Shown in pieces: positions 1 through 15,425 of a DNA stretch of 64,000 bases; position 1 is the stretch's first letter, and the number at the start of each line of letters is the position of its first letter. Made by a program: the position numbers and the translations under genes. This DNA is from Ilex aquifolium (taxonomy: Eukaryota; Streptophyta; Magnoliopsida; Aquifoliales; Aquifoliaceae): positions 54,709,093 to 54,773,092 of the forward strand of contig OX637392.1 in NCBI GenBank assembly GCA_951799425.1, in the 5' to 3' direction. Below the pieces are notes generated by a model, which saw only the letters and a program-made list of their open reading frames with translations, was not told where the DNA came from and did not search any database.

Positions 1-949
1 GACAATTCTCTTCCCACAACAAAGGGCTCCACCACTCTTGAAACAGTCTTAGATTGACTAGATCTACTTTCTGCCTCCTTTGACTCTTCTTACTTGAGAG
101 AAAGATGAACCTCGCCTCTAAGCTCCTGATAATCTGGCAGTACAGTCTCTGACGTCTTTCTGAGAGAGGAGCTACGGACAAAAGTGGATAATCAGGCCAT
201 TTTCCTTTATCATTTGACAAGATCTTTCATCACCCCCTCTTATCATCATAATGACATGCCAAAAAACGTAGAAAAATACAAAACAAAAAAAAGCTTTGCT
301 TATCGTTGACAAGCCAGAAAATCTTTGCTCAGTGGTTTTTTTTCGATTGACTACCGATGGTCAGTGTAGCATCACCTAAAATCGGAAGAAAAAAAATTAA
401 GAAAGATAACCCACGAATCTAGTTTTCACATTAAATGAGGGAGTGTTATTCAAATTATCGATTCAGAGGAAGATGTAGGTTAAAGCACCTTGAGAGAGAG
501 ATGAAGCGCTGTTGATTGTGTTCCGAAGATGAAACGTTGTGAGGAAGAGAGAGAACAACTTCTTTGGAAATGATTTATTATGAGTTTTGGTTTTCAAAAC
601 CGTTTTTAGGCAACTGCTATATAAAAAAAGGGTATTAAAGTCTTTCTATATAACAAGATGACTTTTTTTTCAAAACATTTTTCACTATGGACTTATCCAC
701 TAATAAATCTAATTTAGTGTACCGGTTTTCGAAGGATCCAAAATTAATTTTCACCCTATAATTACCTCCTAAGTACTTGCTCAAAAGGCCCATCTCTCTA
801 GACTCTATTCCGTGATCCAGGTTATGTGCACTTTGAATTTGGAACATTTAAGCAAAAATCAACCGTGAGATAAGAATCATGTGTTTAAAATTTGATCGCA
901 TCTCTTTAGAAATTATTTTGAAGTCAAACTCCGTGCAAATTCGGAGAAG
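1..949. other. Intergenic AT-rich sequence, no supported gene
   Basis: I see no convincing gene. On the minus strand a frame stays open from about 210 to the window edge (roughly 70 codons, no start codon, no domain I recognise). It could be the inner part of an exon that continues beyond the window, or chance. The rest is AT-rich with short homopolymers. Confidence 0.4.
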
Positions 950-1692
950 GATGATGACGGGACTTTAGGCGGCTCAGCAGCCCCCAGACCGTCACGTGGA
1001 AAGATGTAGCCGTTATGAAACTCAAAAGACGCCGAGAGGTAGCACCGAGGAGTAATGGCTCAGAAGAGTCGAGTATACATACTGACACCAACATTTAAGA
1101 AGATTGACATCTCATTAATAAGACTTGAGTGACTACGACATGGCTATTAATGTGCCCCTGCATCCTCGAGACCCAAACTGCCAGTCATGATTGCAAAGCA
1201 TTAATGGCTATTGCACCGAGCATATATCCTCGGTGCACCCCGAGGTCTTGTTCCCCGAACATTAAACACTTGGGAGTAGGTGTCAAGCGCCGATCAGATT
1301 GACTTAAATTACCGGGGATAAGGTCATAAGTGCTCGGCATGTCTCGAGCACTCATCCTATCGCCTGAGTGAACTAGCCACGAGATTCTGAATGGAGAACA
1401 CTTATTACGCATGGGTAAGAGTGCAAGTCATTAAATGTCGAGATGGGACCCCAACCCTTTGCACTCATTGCTAATCCAGGTATAAATACTCCTAAAAAAT
1501 ATGAACAAAGGTACGCAAAATTAGACTGAGAAAAAGATATACACTGTGCTCAAGCCTCCAATTTTTATTGACTCAAGCTTCGGAGGGGATAAGCCGGGTA
1601 TTCACTCGGGCCCTTTCCTGACCTTTTGGTTGTTTCAAGTTCATTATCGAGAGGATCGCTATCCGTATTCATTGCAGGAAATCTTCCGTGCA
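950..1692 (+). repeat. 5' LTR of the gypsy element (left edge approximate)
   Basis: The right edge is placed at the TGCA ending at 1692, three bases before the primer-binding site. A TATA-like sequence (GGTATAAATAC) lies near 1479-1489, suitable for the U3/R promoter. The left edge near 950 is a guess, based on the change from AT-rich flank to sequence of retroelement composition and a TGATGACGGG start. Confidence 0.5.
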
Positions 1693-1695
1693 ATT

Positions 1696-1713
1696 TGGCA
1701 CCGTCTGTGGGAA
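1696..1713 (+). other. Primer-binding site of the gypsy element
   Basis: TGGCACCGTCTGTGGGAA starts with TGG, the complement of a tRNA CCA end, just after the presumed LTR end. This type of site is common in plant Tat elements. I did not assign the priming tRNA. A short leader with two copies of a GCGAGCATGCCTCACAAC motif (near 1783 and 1850) follows. Confidence 0.7.
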
Positions 1714-2375
1714 GCATACGAGCTTTCTCCGTAGCGATTGTTTCATGGTGAACACACGATCCCAAGGTGATTGGGGGGGAGGCGAGCATGCCTCACAACC
1801 CGAATCCCAGCAGTCACAAAGTCAAACTCCTTGAGCCAGTCAGAAGAAGGCGAGCATGCCTCACAACGAACATTCCCCGCAGATCAAGGCCTCGGGGGGG
1901 CAAGGCCTTTTGGCTCATAAAATCGTTGAGTTGGTGGAAAAGTGGATGAGAAACCGCCTTAAGCAACTTGAGAAGGATAATGCCCAGGTGTGGGATCGGC
2001 TCAACAATTTTGAGCAATCGGGGAGTGCCAATTGGCGAAGCATCAAGTGATAAGACCGAAGTTCCAGCCGAGACGATTCCATGGGCACAAGGTTAGGTGC
2101 CCCCGGGAGGAGCTTGCGCAGGCGCACAACCGAGAAGCGCTACCTCGCAGTTGGGGAAGGCTTGCTTCGGAGGAAAGATCGGAACGGGATCACCACAGGG
2201 CAGGCCTGTCCCGGTGGGACCTCCGCCATGGATTGTCAAGAAGTGCCGCGGCAACCGAGTCCCGTACAGAGTCCACTACAAGGGGGCCCCAAAAAGTAAG
2301 GCCCCGAGAAGACCTTTGAGCGCGTTTGGATGCCAAATGCTGAAGGCCCAACCCTGAGGAGGATGAAGATGAGGA

Positions 2376-3420
2376 TGAGCAAATCATCTCCCCGTTTGTA
2401 CGAGTGATCCGGGAGACTGAGATGCCAAACAAGTTTACCGTTCCCCGATTCAAGGTTTATGATGGGAGAACAGATACCGAGAGCCATCTGCGACAATACA
2501 AACAACTGATGTCCAGTTATGACACTGATAAAAATTATTGTGCCGAGTTTTTCCCATGAGCTTGGGGGATACCGCCATGAAGTGGTACGAGAACTTGGCC
2601 CCTGAGAGTATCAAATCGTGGAAGCAAATGCTCGAACTCTTTGTGGCTCGGTTCATCACCAGTAGTAAAAGGCCAAAAGATATCGACGCATTGCTGACTC
2701 TCAGACGAAGGAGTGAAGAATCCCTTCGGCTGTACGCAATTAGGTATTGGGAGGAAGTTAACGAGGTCGATGCATGTTCGGAGGTCATGGTTGCAGCGAC
2801 ATTTCGGCTGGGATTGTCTCGAGACACCGACCTGCATAGATCCCTTACCAAGCAGGCCCCGGGAGACATGAAGGACCTGATGGCTTAGATAAATAAGTAC
2901 GCCAGGGTGGAAGAAGAGTCAATGGTGCCTGAGAGTAGGGCCCTAGTGTCAAGGAAAAGGGAGAAAGAACCACCTACAAGGAGAGGAGCACCCATCCCGC
3001 CTCCGAGTCGTATGTCCTTTCAAGGAGTGAACACGGTCTTCAAAGAACCCATTTATAAGATGCTGCACAAGATAAAGGAAAAGCCTTTCTTTAAGTGGCC
3101 GCCCAAGATGCAAGGGGACCAATCGTTGATGGATTCGACATCTCGGTGTTCTTATCACCGGGATGTGGGGCACTTAACTGAGGATTGTAGGGTGTACAAG
3201 TCCTTGGAGCAATTGGTCCGAGATGGGCATCTTGGGGAATTCGTTGAAAAGCCTGCCAGCGGCCCAATGGGAGGAGGTCCCAAAGTATTTCAGGAAGCAA
3301 CAACCGTGATTGAGGTAATACACGCTTGCATAATTGAAAGACCAACGTATAAGTCCCTTCGGGCCGACCTCCAGAGGGTCTTGCAAGCGGTTAAACTGGA
3401 TGAGAGTGGAGAGCAGTCAT
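2376..3420 (+). pseudogene. gag (capsid/nucleocapsid) region, broken
   Basis: This encodes the structural Gag of the element, which would form the cytoplasmic virus-like particle. The capsid-like part begins after an acidic stretch (about 2376), loses its frame near 2550, and continues in the frame open at 2538-2888. A stop at 2886-2888 interrupts it before the frame open from 2907. A zinc-knuckle-like arrangement (Cys-x2-His, Gly-His, then Cys) lies at about 3148-3190, supporting nucleocapsid identity. Spacing and order before the protease fit a Tat-type gag. It is non-functional as it stands. Confidence 0.8.
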
Positions 3421-3967
3421 CTAAAAGACCTCAAATCAAAGCCGAGAACATCAGCTTTTTCGATGCCGACCTCAGAGGGTTAGTACTCCCGCATGAAGAC
3501 GCTTTGGTGATCACCCTCCGATTCGACAAGTTTGACATTAGGAGGATCTTAGTGGACTCGGGTAGCTCGTCCGAGGTTATGTATGACATCTCTTCCGTAA
3601 AATGAGTTTCGCTCAGAAAGACTTGAAGCAGATGAAGACCCCTCTCATAGGTTTCAACGGTTCTAGCGTCCTTCCCCTCGGGAAGATCACCCTCATGGTC
3701 AGTGCCGGGGTCGCCACCGTCCTAGTGGAATTCATGGTGATAGACTCCGATTCGCCATATAATGCCATCATGGGCATGACGTGGATACATGCAATGAGGG
3801 CAGTGCATTCGTCTTATCACCAGAAGATTAAGTTCCCCATTCTGAGGGGAGTTATGGAGATTCGTGGCGATCAGGTAGCATCGAAAAGTTGTTTTTATGT
3901 CGCTGTGAAGATGGGGGTTAGCAACCGAGCTCAGGAGCGTGATCCCGAGGCAGTGGTGGCTAAATAG
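3421..3967 (+). pseudogene. Retroviral-type aspartic protease region, broken
   Basis: The protease would cleave the Gag-Pol polyprotein. The catalytic Asp-Ser-Gly triad is at about 3553-3561 inside a typical hydrophobic context. About 45 bases later the frame shifts (frame open to 3605, then from 3602 in another frame). The second part holds the flap and a second hydrophobic segment with an NAIMG-type motif near 3760-3775. A stop at 3965-3967 separates it from reverse transcriptase. The order gag-protease-RT fits Ty3/gypsy. Confidence 0.78.
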
Positions 3968-3991
3968 CAATAACAGTTTGGTCAGCCTAGT

Positions 3992-5500
3992 GTGAACGAC
4001 CCCATTACAGAACCAGCCGATCGATCAATGGAGGTCCTGGTCAAAGTTTTTTTAAATCCCGAGGACGAAGAGAGGTACCTTTTAATAGGGGCGTCATTAG
4101 GTGGCACCGAGAATTCTGACATAATATTGTTCTTGCTCCAAAACGCCGACGTCTTTGCGTGGACCCAAGCCGATATGATGGGTATAAGTATCGATGTAAT
4201 GACTCATCGGCTTCATGTGGACCCATCCTTCAAACTTATGAGACAGAAAGCTCGAAGAACGGTGCCTCATCACGCAAAGGCAATGTATGAAGAAGTGGAT
4301 AAGCTGTTAGGGGCGGGCTCCATCAGAGAAGTACAGTTTCCCCAATGGTTATCGAACATGGTGTGCGCAAAGAAAAAAGAAGGGAAATGACAAGTTTGTG
4401 TGGATTTCACGGACTTGAATAAAGCATGCTCCAATGACGAGTATCCATTGCCCAAGATCGATCAGCTTGTAGATGCGACCGCGGGCCATTAGCGTATCTC
4501 CTTCATGGATGCTCGGGCAGGTTATCATCAAATTTCCTTGCACGAATCAGATCAAGAGAAGACAACTTTCATTACGCCCTGAGGGATCTATTGCTACATG
4601 GTAATGTCGTTCGGGTTGAAGAATGCTGGTCCCACTTATCAGTGCCTGATGAACAAGATTTTTAAACAGCAGTTTGGGGTCACTATAGAAGTATATATAG
4701 ATGACATGCTAGTTAAGAGCCGGAAGGGTTCTGATCATCTCCGGGACCTCGGGACCACGTTCGCTATACTTCAAAGATATGGTCTGAAGCTTAATGCCTC
4801 AAAGTGTGCTTTTGGAGTAACTCGGACAAATTCTTGGGGTACTTCCATAGAGGCATTGAAGCCAACCCCGAGCAAGTACAGGCCGTGCATAATATCCAAG
4901 CGCCGAAGACCACCAAAGATATCCAGAAATTGACCGGAATGCTAGCGGCCCTCAACCAATTCATCTCTAAGTCCTCAGATAGGTGCAAGCCGTTCTTCGC
5001 CATGCTTAAGGGGGCGGCAAAGGGAACTTGGGACGAGGAATGTGGCCGAGCGGTTGGTGGGATTAAGGAGTACCTGAAGTCTCCTCTAACCTTGTCTGTC
5101 CCAGAGGCGGGGGAAGTATTAAACCTCTACTTGTCTGTCTCAGAAGAGGTCGTAAGTGGAGCCCTCGTAAGGGAAAGCGAGGGGGCACAAAGGCTCATCT
5201 ACTTCATAAGAAAAACCTTGATTGATGTCGAAACGCGATACCTGCCAATGGAGTAGCTTATTCTAGTGTTGATTGTCTCGGTGAGGAAACTCAGACACTA
5301 TTTCCAGGCACACGCCATAAAAGTCTTGACTGATCGGCCTCTCAAGCCTATTCTTTATAAAGTCGACATGTCAGGAAGAGTTGCCAAGTGGGCTGTGGAA
5401 CTCGGGGAGTTTGAAATAAGGTATAAACCCCGTACTTCGGTTAAAGGGCAGTTCTTGTCGATTTCGTTGTTGAGTTCTCTGCGTCCGAGCCCCCACAAGA
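3992..5500 (+). pseudogene. Reverse transcriptase and first (gypsy-type) RNase H, broken
   Basis: These domains would copy element RNA into DNA. Visible RT motifs include the segment before KKKEGK (about 4370-4387), FMDARAGYHQI (about 4503-4535) and the catalytic YIDDML (about 4693-4710). Stops occur at 4388 (a Trp codon turned TGA), 4490, 4580 (a CGA-type Arg codon turned TGA) and 5254, and a frameshift lies near 4805-4840. The RT connection and first RNase H follow, in the frame open at 4804-5256 and then 5266-5505. Order and motifs make the assignment secure; activity is lost. Confidence 0.87.
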
Positions 5501-5501
5501 G

Positions 5502-6170
5502 GTGATAACCTTGGACGATGATGTTTGGAACCTTCATGTTGATGGGTCCTCGAACGCAAGGGGGACAGGGATAGGTGTAGTACTGGCCAGTTCCGAAGGA
5601 TTCATAATAGAGCGAGCTATCAGGTTGGGGTTCAAAGCATCCAATAATGAGGCCGAGTACGAGGCGTTGTTGGCGGGACTCGATATCGCATACTCGATCG
5701 GGATTAGGCACCTTCATGTGTTCTGTGACTTTCAGCTGGTAGTGAATCAGATCAATGGCGACTTCGAGATTCGGGATAGCAGGATGAAGGCGTACCATCA
5801 GAAAGTGAAATCCAAAATCGAGAAGTTGGAGAAAGTGGAAATATCCCAGATTTCAAGGGATCACAATACCCACGCCGATGCACTAGCCTGCCTCGTCTAT
5901 GCATTGGCCTCGGAGGTGACTCGGCGTATTATCATTGAAAATCGAGAGAGCCCGAGTATAAAAGGAACAGAGGCCGAGAAAGTGCTGCCGATGCAAGTGC
6001 AAAGAGCGCCCCTAGGTTGGATGGATCCCATAATTGCATATTTGATGGAAGACGTACTCCCCGAAGATATGAAAGAAGCTTGGGGAATCAAACTCAAGGC
6101 TCCCAGGTTCTGGATATCCACCGATCACAAGTTATATAGGAGATCCTTCTCGGGGCCACATTTACTATGA
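5502..6170 (+). pseudogene. Second RNase H (archaeal-type aRNH) domain
   Basis: An additional RNase H-like domain lies between the first RNase H and integrase. Visible landmarks are HVDGSSN with an Asp near the start, a [10 protein letters not shown] helix with the conserved Glu, a CDFQLVVNQ strand (the usual Asp followed by Ser is Asp-Phe here), and a final [10 protein letters not shown] motif. This frame has no stop over about 220 codons and is the best preserved pol part. A domain of this kind acquired in tandem is described for plant Tat elements. It ends at a TGA (6168-6170) before the integrase zinc finger. Confidence 0.8.
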
Positions 6171-7250
6171 GTCCCCAAGGATAAAATAAAACCTTTGCTC
6201 TATAAGATTCACGAGGGGGTATGTGAAAGTCATACAGGAGGAAGATCTCTCGCACACCGAACGATGTCTCAAGGGTATTGGTGGTCATACATGAAGAAGG
6301 ATGCCAAGAGCTACGTTTAAAAATGTGATAAGTGTTAGAAATTCGTTCCAATCATCCGACAAACCAGCTGGAGATTTGAATTTATTAACAAGTCCTTGAC
6401 CATTCTCTCAGTGGGGCATGGATATTGTGGGACCTCTCCCGAGGGCCCCTTTAGACAAAAAGTTCCTCTTAGTAGCTACCGATTCTTTCACAAAGTGGAT
6501 CGAATCCGAGCCCCTGATCCGTATTTGGGACTTCGAAATGAAGAAATTTGTATGGCAGAACATTATCACTGGGTTCGGAATCCCTCGGGCCATCATCTCG
6601 GACAATGGCACTCAATTCAACAGTGGTCCGTTTAGGGAGTTCTGTTCAGAATTCAGAATACACAATTATTATTTCACGCCAGCCTACCCGTAAATTAATC
6701 GACAAGTAGAGGTCTCAAATAAGACATGTTAGCCGGAATCAAGAAGATATTGAAAAAGGCAAAGGTCAAATGGACCGAGGAGTTACTCAATGTGCTATGG
6801 GGCTACAAGACAACGCCGATGACTTCAACAGAAGAGACGTCGTACGTCATGATTTATGGGGTCGAGACTGTCATCCCACTGGAAGTAGGGCTCCCAACAA
6901 TACGAAGCCAAACCTTTGAATTAGGAAACAATGATCAGACACTTGCCAGAGACCTTGACTTGGCTGAAGAAAGAAGAGAACTGACATCTATCAGGCTAGC
7001 AAAATACCAAGGAGAGCTGTCAAGACAGCACCAGAAGAAGGTCCAGACGAGTAGCTTCCAAGTAGGGGACCTGGTGCTACGCAAAGTTGTGGGCAACACT
7101 TGGGAACCCATTGATGGAAAACTCGGCCCCAATTAGGAAGGCCCTTACAACATAATCGCTGTGGGGGGGGCCACAAGGGCATATAGGCTACAAGATATGG
7201 ATGGCAACGACGTAAACTGACCTTGAAATGTATCGAATTTGAAGAAATAT
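6171..7250 (+). pseudogene. Integrase region, broken
   Basis: Integrase would insert the cDNA into the genome. An HHCC zinc finger is recognisable (His near 6220, CDKC near 6325-6340) but carries stops at about 6318 and 6335. The core begins with MDIVGPLP (6418 onward), has the second catalytic Asp in ISDNGTQFN (about 6595-6620), and the third acidic residue lies after stops near 6691-6720. The C-terminal part with a GDLVLRK motif (about 7066-7086) is open to 7136. Several stops can be explained by CAA/CAG to TAA/TAG changes. Confidence 0.85.
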
Positions 7251-7290
7251 TAATACTAAGATGAATCCTAGGCTCTGGGTCTCGATAATT

Positions 7291-7600
7291 GTTTAACACG
7301 AGCCTTGGACTCGGTTGTTAGGGGCATGACCCCGAGGGGTGTAAGACTCCACCCTTGGAGCAACACCCTCAAAGTTTAACACGAGCCTTGGGCTCGATCG
7401 TTAGGGGCATGAACCCGAGGGGTGTAAGACTCTGCCCTTGGAGCAACGCCCTCAAAAGTTTAACACGAGCCTTAGGCTCGGTCGTTAGGGGTACGGCCCC
7501 GAGGGGTGTAAGACTCCACCCTCGGAGCAACGCCCTCAAAGTTTAACATGAGCCTCGAGCTCGGTCGTTAGGGGCACGGCCCCGAGGGATATAAGACCCA
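7291..7600 (+). repeat. 83-84 bp tandem repeat, about 3.7 units, in gypsy 3' region
   Basis: The phrase GTTTAACACGAGCC recurs at about 7291, 7374 and 7458, and with one change at 7541. Each unit also holds a CCCCGAGGGGTGTAAGAC block. It separates the integrase from the antisense gene. Short tandem arrays in this spacer are typical of Tat-type elements. Open frames across it are repeats, not genes. Confidence 0.9.
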
Positions 7601-7822
7601 GATACATGTACATTTTCATGATTTTATGAGGTTGGAGTACGAGGAACAATTCAGCAGAATGAAATACAATTAGCAAAATAAAAGAAGATCATAAGGAATG
7701 GAAATTTCATTAACAAAAAAAGGAAGGGGCTTTGCGTCCCCTGAGCATAAAAAAAAAAAAAAAGAGAAAGAACATTACAAAATAGAATGAACTCAAGCCT
7801 CTGCTCCACCTTCGACGTCGCC

Positions 7823-10141
7823 CTACCCTTCACCACCGACCTCTTTGTCGCCGAGACCACCACGCCTCCTCAGCGACTCCTCCCCGACACCAAGTATTTC
7901 TTCAAGCTCGGTATCAGGTACCCCAGGAAGAATGAGGGGTGTGCCAGGGGGGAGATCACTGCTCTGACTAGGGGGAGTAGGAGAAGGAAGAAGAGGAGGA
8001 GAGTGCTGATCAGAACCATCATTAAGTGTGATTGGTTCATTCTGGCCTTCAGCCCCTCTCGCCCCTTTGGCTGGTCCTTCTGGAGTATGGTCAGAATGGT
8101 GCTGCTCCTCTGGAACAACCCTCTCTTCGGGTTCCTCGATCAGGCTGTGCATTGCAAATAGAGGAGAACCGACTTCGACCCCGACGACGTGCAGGGTCTC
8201 GTCCCAACCCTCTTTGAAGGCTTTTCTCTTTTCTTCTTCGAAGGCTGGGATCATATCATCTTGGCACTTATTATACAAATCATGCAATGCCTTTCGGGTC
8301 TTCTCGGGCTCCCCGGCCTTCTCCCCCTCCAAAGCTTCCACTTTGGAGGTCAAGGTGTTGATGATGGACTCGGCTTCGATCAACTTCGTGTCGCAGAGCA
8401 GACCTTGAGCTCAGCCTCGTCCATCTTCTTTATGGCCTCGATTGCCTTCGATTTGTCCAACTCAGTAGTGAGGGCTTCAACTTTGCGGATTAGGTTGGCA
8501 ATGTGTTTGGTTTGATCGTCGACCGTCCACTCCACCCCTCGAATGTGCTCGTCTTTCCGAGCCAGCTTACTCCGGGCATTCCTCGCCATTTGCTTGTATT
8601 CCCAGAAACGGTCAATGATGACCCCCATTTGCTGGCAGTCCTGAAATGAAAAAACATAAGTCAGAAGTGAGTAAATGGTTAAGACAAAGGTTAGAGTGAT
8701 CGGCACACTCACCATCAGATTGTGCTGGACAACTCCTTGCAGAAGCCTGTTGTCCCCATAATCTCGATAAACGGCCATGTCGGCCTCGAAGTGCAAATTC
8801 CCGCTGACGGCCAAAGCAAAGTCAGGGGAGTGGATGACGGAGTCGGATTCCAGAACTGGTTGCCCCCTCCTTGTCACCGCTCGGAGAGCCCACTTAATAG
8901 GGACATTCGGCACTGGGGTGTCATGGCGGTGCTTCACCTGGCGCTCATCTGATGGCTCGGGGTCCCGGCTACGGCGGTCCCTTCGTCGCTCCTTCGAGGA
9001 GGTCACTTGGCTTCTTGGAGGTGGTTGGTCCCTCGGCGGGACCACTGGATCTTGGTATCCTTGCTGACGTTGAGGCGGTGGTGACGACGATTGTCGACGT
9101 GGTGGAGGAGGTTGAGGGACGACAATCGAGGCAGTGCCAAAAGGCCCGCCAGCCCCCTAAAGCCTGGCCCTCCTCGCCGCCACGGCAGCATCCAGGGTAT
9201 CGACGGTGATGGGTGGAAAGTTGAACATCTCTAGAGATGGCGTGCATTCGGTATCTCGGACAGGATCGGCTTCAAGGTCTTCCCCTTCCTCCGAAGAATG
9301 ATCTTCCCAAACTGAAGGATTGAACGGCGGCGGTACCTGTGAGAACCTGGTGTAGGTCGGGTGATAGCCGAGCAATACGTTCGCTGCTTGGGAAAAGGGA
9401 TCAGCTGGGTTGTGAGACTAGACTTTGAGTAAATTCGCAAAATTGACTTGGGACTTTAGGGGTTGAGCGGCGTCGGCCTCGTACCCGTCTACAAGAAGAA
9501 ACCAAAAGGAAGGTCAGAAGCAGTGATAAGAGCCGAACAATTTAAAAGTTTTTGCCATACACACCTGGATCCCTCAACACTTTGGGGCAGTATAATCCAT
9601 CATACTCAAGCCTGTCTCCCTTCTCCCAACTGCCGCCGAGCATGATTAGATCCTATACATATCCCTTGTCCGAATCCGGCATGTGTGTCACCAAATACAT
9701 GCAAGGATCCCGAGCTTAGAGGTAGTACCTGCCCCCGACGAATAATTTTAAGTCGTAGGAGAACATGATTTTATCTACCCTTAGGTTTACCCCCAGCCGA
9801 GCATTTAGGGTGACTACGCCCATGACCAGTCTAAAGAAGTTGATGCCACTCTGAAGGGGGAAGAACTTCAAATGCATCAGCATCCTCAGCAAGAGGGGAT
9901 GGAGAGGGAACGTAACTCCCTCTTCCATAATGGCTTTGGTGTAGAAGGGCATGAACTCTAAACTCCCTATGTCGTTCCTATGGAAATGAGGGTCAAAGGG
10001 AAAGGTAAAAATAGGCTTGGGAATGTGGTTTCTATCCCTAAAGGCTTGGATGTTGTCATCTGTTACTGCAGCCCTCCTCAACCTATGGTTGTCCCTAGCC
10101 CTGACAGGTTCCCTCACCACTGTTCTACGTATTCTAGCCAT
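7823..10141 (-). pseudogene. Antisense gene of the gypsy element (putative gypsy-type transposon protein family), broken
   Basis: The frame starts at an ATG at 10141 and runs to about 9716. It contains a leucine-rich 'P-hydrophobic-HP-LL' core with a helix resembling the Pfam family named putative gypsy type transposon (PF04195). Continuation past 9716 needs in-frame stops near 9720 and 9650 to be ignored. A middle frame (9375-9157) and a coiled-coil part (9045-8380, then 8383-7823 after a frameshift) complete the protein. A 72-bp GT-AG intron at 8641-8712 (minus-strand GTGAGT donor, TTTCAG acceptor) lies in the coiled-coil part. The C-terminal tail is acidic and Pro/Ser-rich. Its molecular role is unknown in the family. 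Confidence 0.72.
8641..8712 (-). other. Intron within the antisense gene
   Basis: Read on the minus strand, GTGAGTGTGCC follows a Met codon and TTTCAG precedes GACTGCC. The length is 72 bases, a multiple of three, so both retained and spliced forms stay in frame. Removal joins two stretches of similar predicted helical character. Confidence 0.6.
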
Positions 10142-13885
<3,744 letters not shown>

Positions 13886-15125
13886 TGCACATCTTTTTAC
13901 TGTAAGTGCTTTGGCTTTGTTATGAGATTGTACTCCGTATGGTATGCGTTTTGCTCTGTCATCTTATTCAACTAGTTTCTATTTTTTATACATATTTCTT
14001 TATCTGAAATTAAAAATGAGGCAAAAAGTTGATTAGAATGATGGAACTTTTCGGTCACGTTAATCATAAAAATTGACTTTTTGCCATTGATTTTATCCAA
14101 ATCGAAGCTATGTATGAAATGTCTGTTCTTTTAAATTCCCAATCATTGCACAGAACATATTTTCAAACCCGTGCGACTTGGAATTAAGATTTCCTACTGA
14201 GTTGTTGATGCTTATCTGACGTTGTTTCCTTCTTTTCAAATCAGCACGAGCAGTGTAAAAACAGAGTATGCCAGATTGCCAATTTATGTTTATATTAACT
14301 AGAATGGTTATAAAGAACATGTACATTGTAATAAGTTCAAGGTTGTACTACCTATTTTTCAAAAATGTTAACGACTGGGTGTGACTATTATGTAACCACT
14401 ACGAGTTGATTAACTATGTCACTTATGTTGGAATGTGGGTTGGGCCGAGTTCGCTATTTGTTATGTTAGATTATCACATAATGTGCTAATGTGATGCGGA
14501 GCATTACATGTTACATGCATGGGCACTCCAAGATGTGACAGGATCCAACTGGAATAGGCATGTCCATGGGTGGGGCGATGACGTTCCCAAAAAACTTGGC
14601 CACAGCTCGGTCCAGAATAGAGACCTGCCTGGCCCAAACCCGATTGCGAGGTGCTAACCCAGGCTGCAGTCTGATTTGACCTTTTTTCTTGGTCCATAAA
14701 GCCACCCAGAATTAGAAAGCCCGTCTAATTTCAATTTATTAGTTATAATTTTATGTTTTGCTTCATAAGTTATTAATTACAACTTTTCTGTTATGTATAT
14801 ATTTTCTAGTTTGCTATCTTTTACTATTTGCTAATAGAAGAGAAAATGCTGGGCCTGACCCGGTCCGGTCCGTTCCACTTTATAAACCATTTTTAAGTCA
14901 AAAACACTTGGTTTTCTCCAGTGTTAAGTGTCCATTTCCGACCCGCAGACGACAACCTCATTGTATAGCCTTCCACGTAGGAGATAAGTCTATAAACTGT
15001 TACAACGATAATATCACGTCATTATTAGTATTTGATACCACGATTTGATAATCAAAATTCACAAATTCCCGTGTCATGCATCGAAAAATGATATTTCAAA
15101 TCCCCGTGTCACTTTCTTTATTCTC
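13886..15125. other. 3' flank of copy A, no additional gene
   Basis: This is the 3' UTR and downstream sequence of the truncated gene, duplicated at 24147-25270. The open frames in both copies near 14461-15048 are not conserved as proteins. Confidence 0.6.
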
Positions 15126-15134
15126 ATTTCAATA

Positions 15135-15425
15135 ATGATTTTTTTTCTTTCTTTTTTTGATCAAAAAAATGGGATGGGTGATTATTAGGTAGTAATCCTC
15201 TTTGGGCGTGATCATGAGGGTCACCACTGTGAAATGTCCGGTTTGAGCCATATAGCTACTAACTCGGAAGAACAACCGTTCGCCATAGCACTACTAAAGT
15301 CAAGCAGTAAACCGTGTTACTCTCGTGAATTGAACCATATTTGATAATCACATAAGAGTTAAAGACGATCTTAAATGGATACGACTTATCATTAGACCAC
15401 CAACTTGGATGATCATTTCAAGAAT
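15135..15425 (-). mobile_element. SINE, dimeric tRNA-like type, in unit A
   Basis: This is related to the better preserved copy at 30484-30757, with the same minus orientation and a T-rich stretch at its left end (the poly-A tail on the minus strand). The matching position in unit B (25287-25480) also carries it, so the insertion predates the duplication. Confidence 0.65.

Noticed and set aside
2190-2869. Minus-strand ORFs opposite gag
   Set aside because: Shadows of the gag reading frame; no independent features.
7355-7546. Repetitive ORF
   Set aside because: It is the 83-bp tandem repeat read through, not a protein gene.
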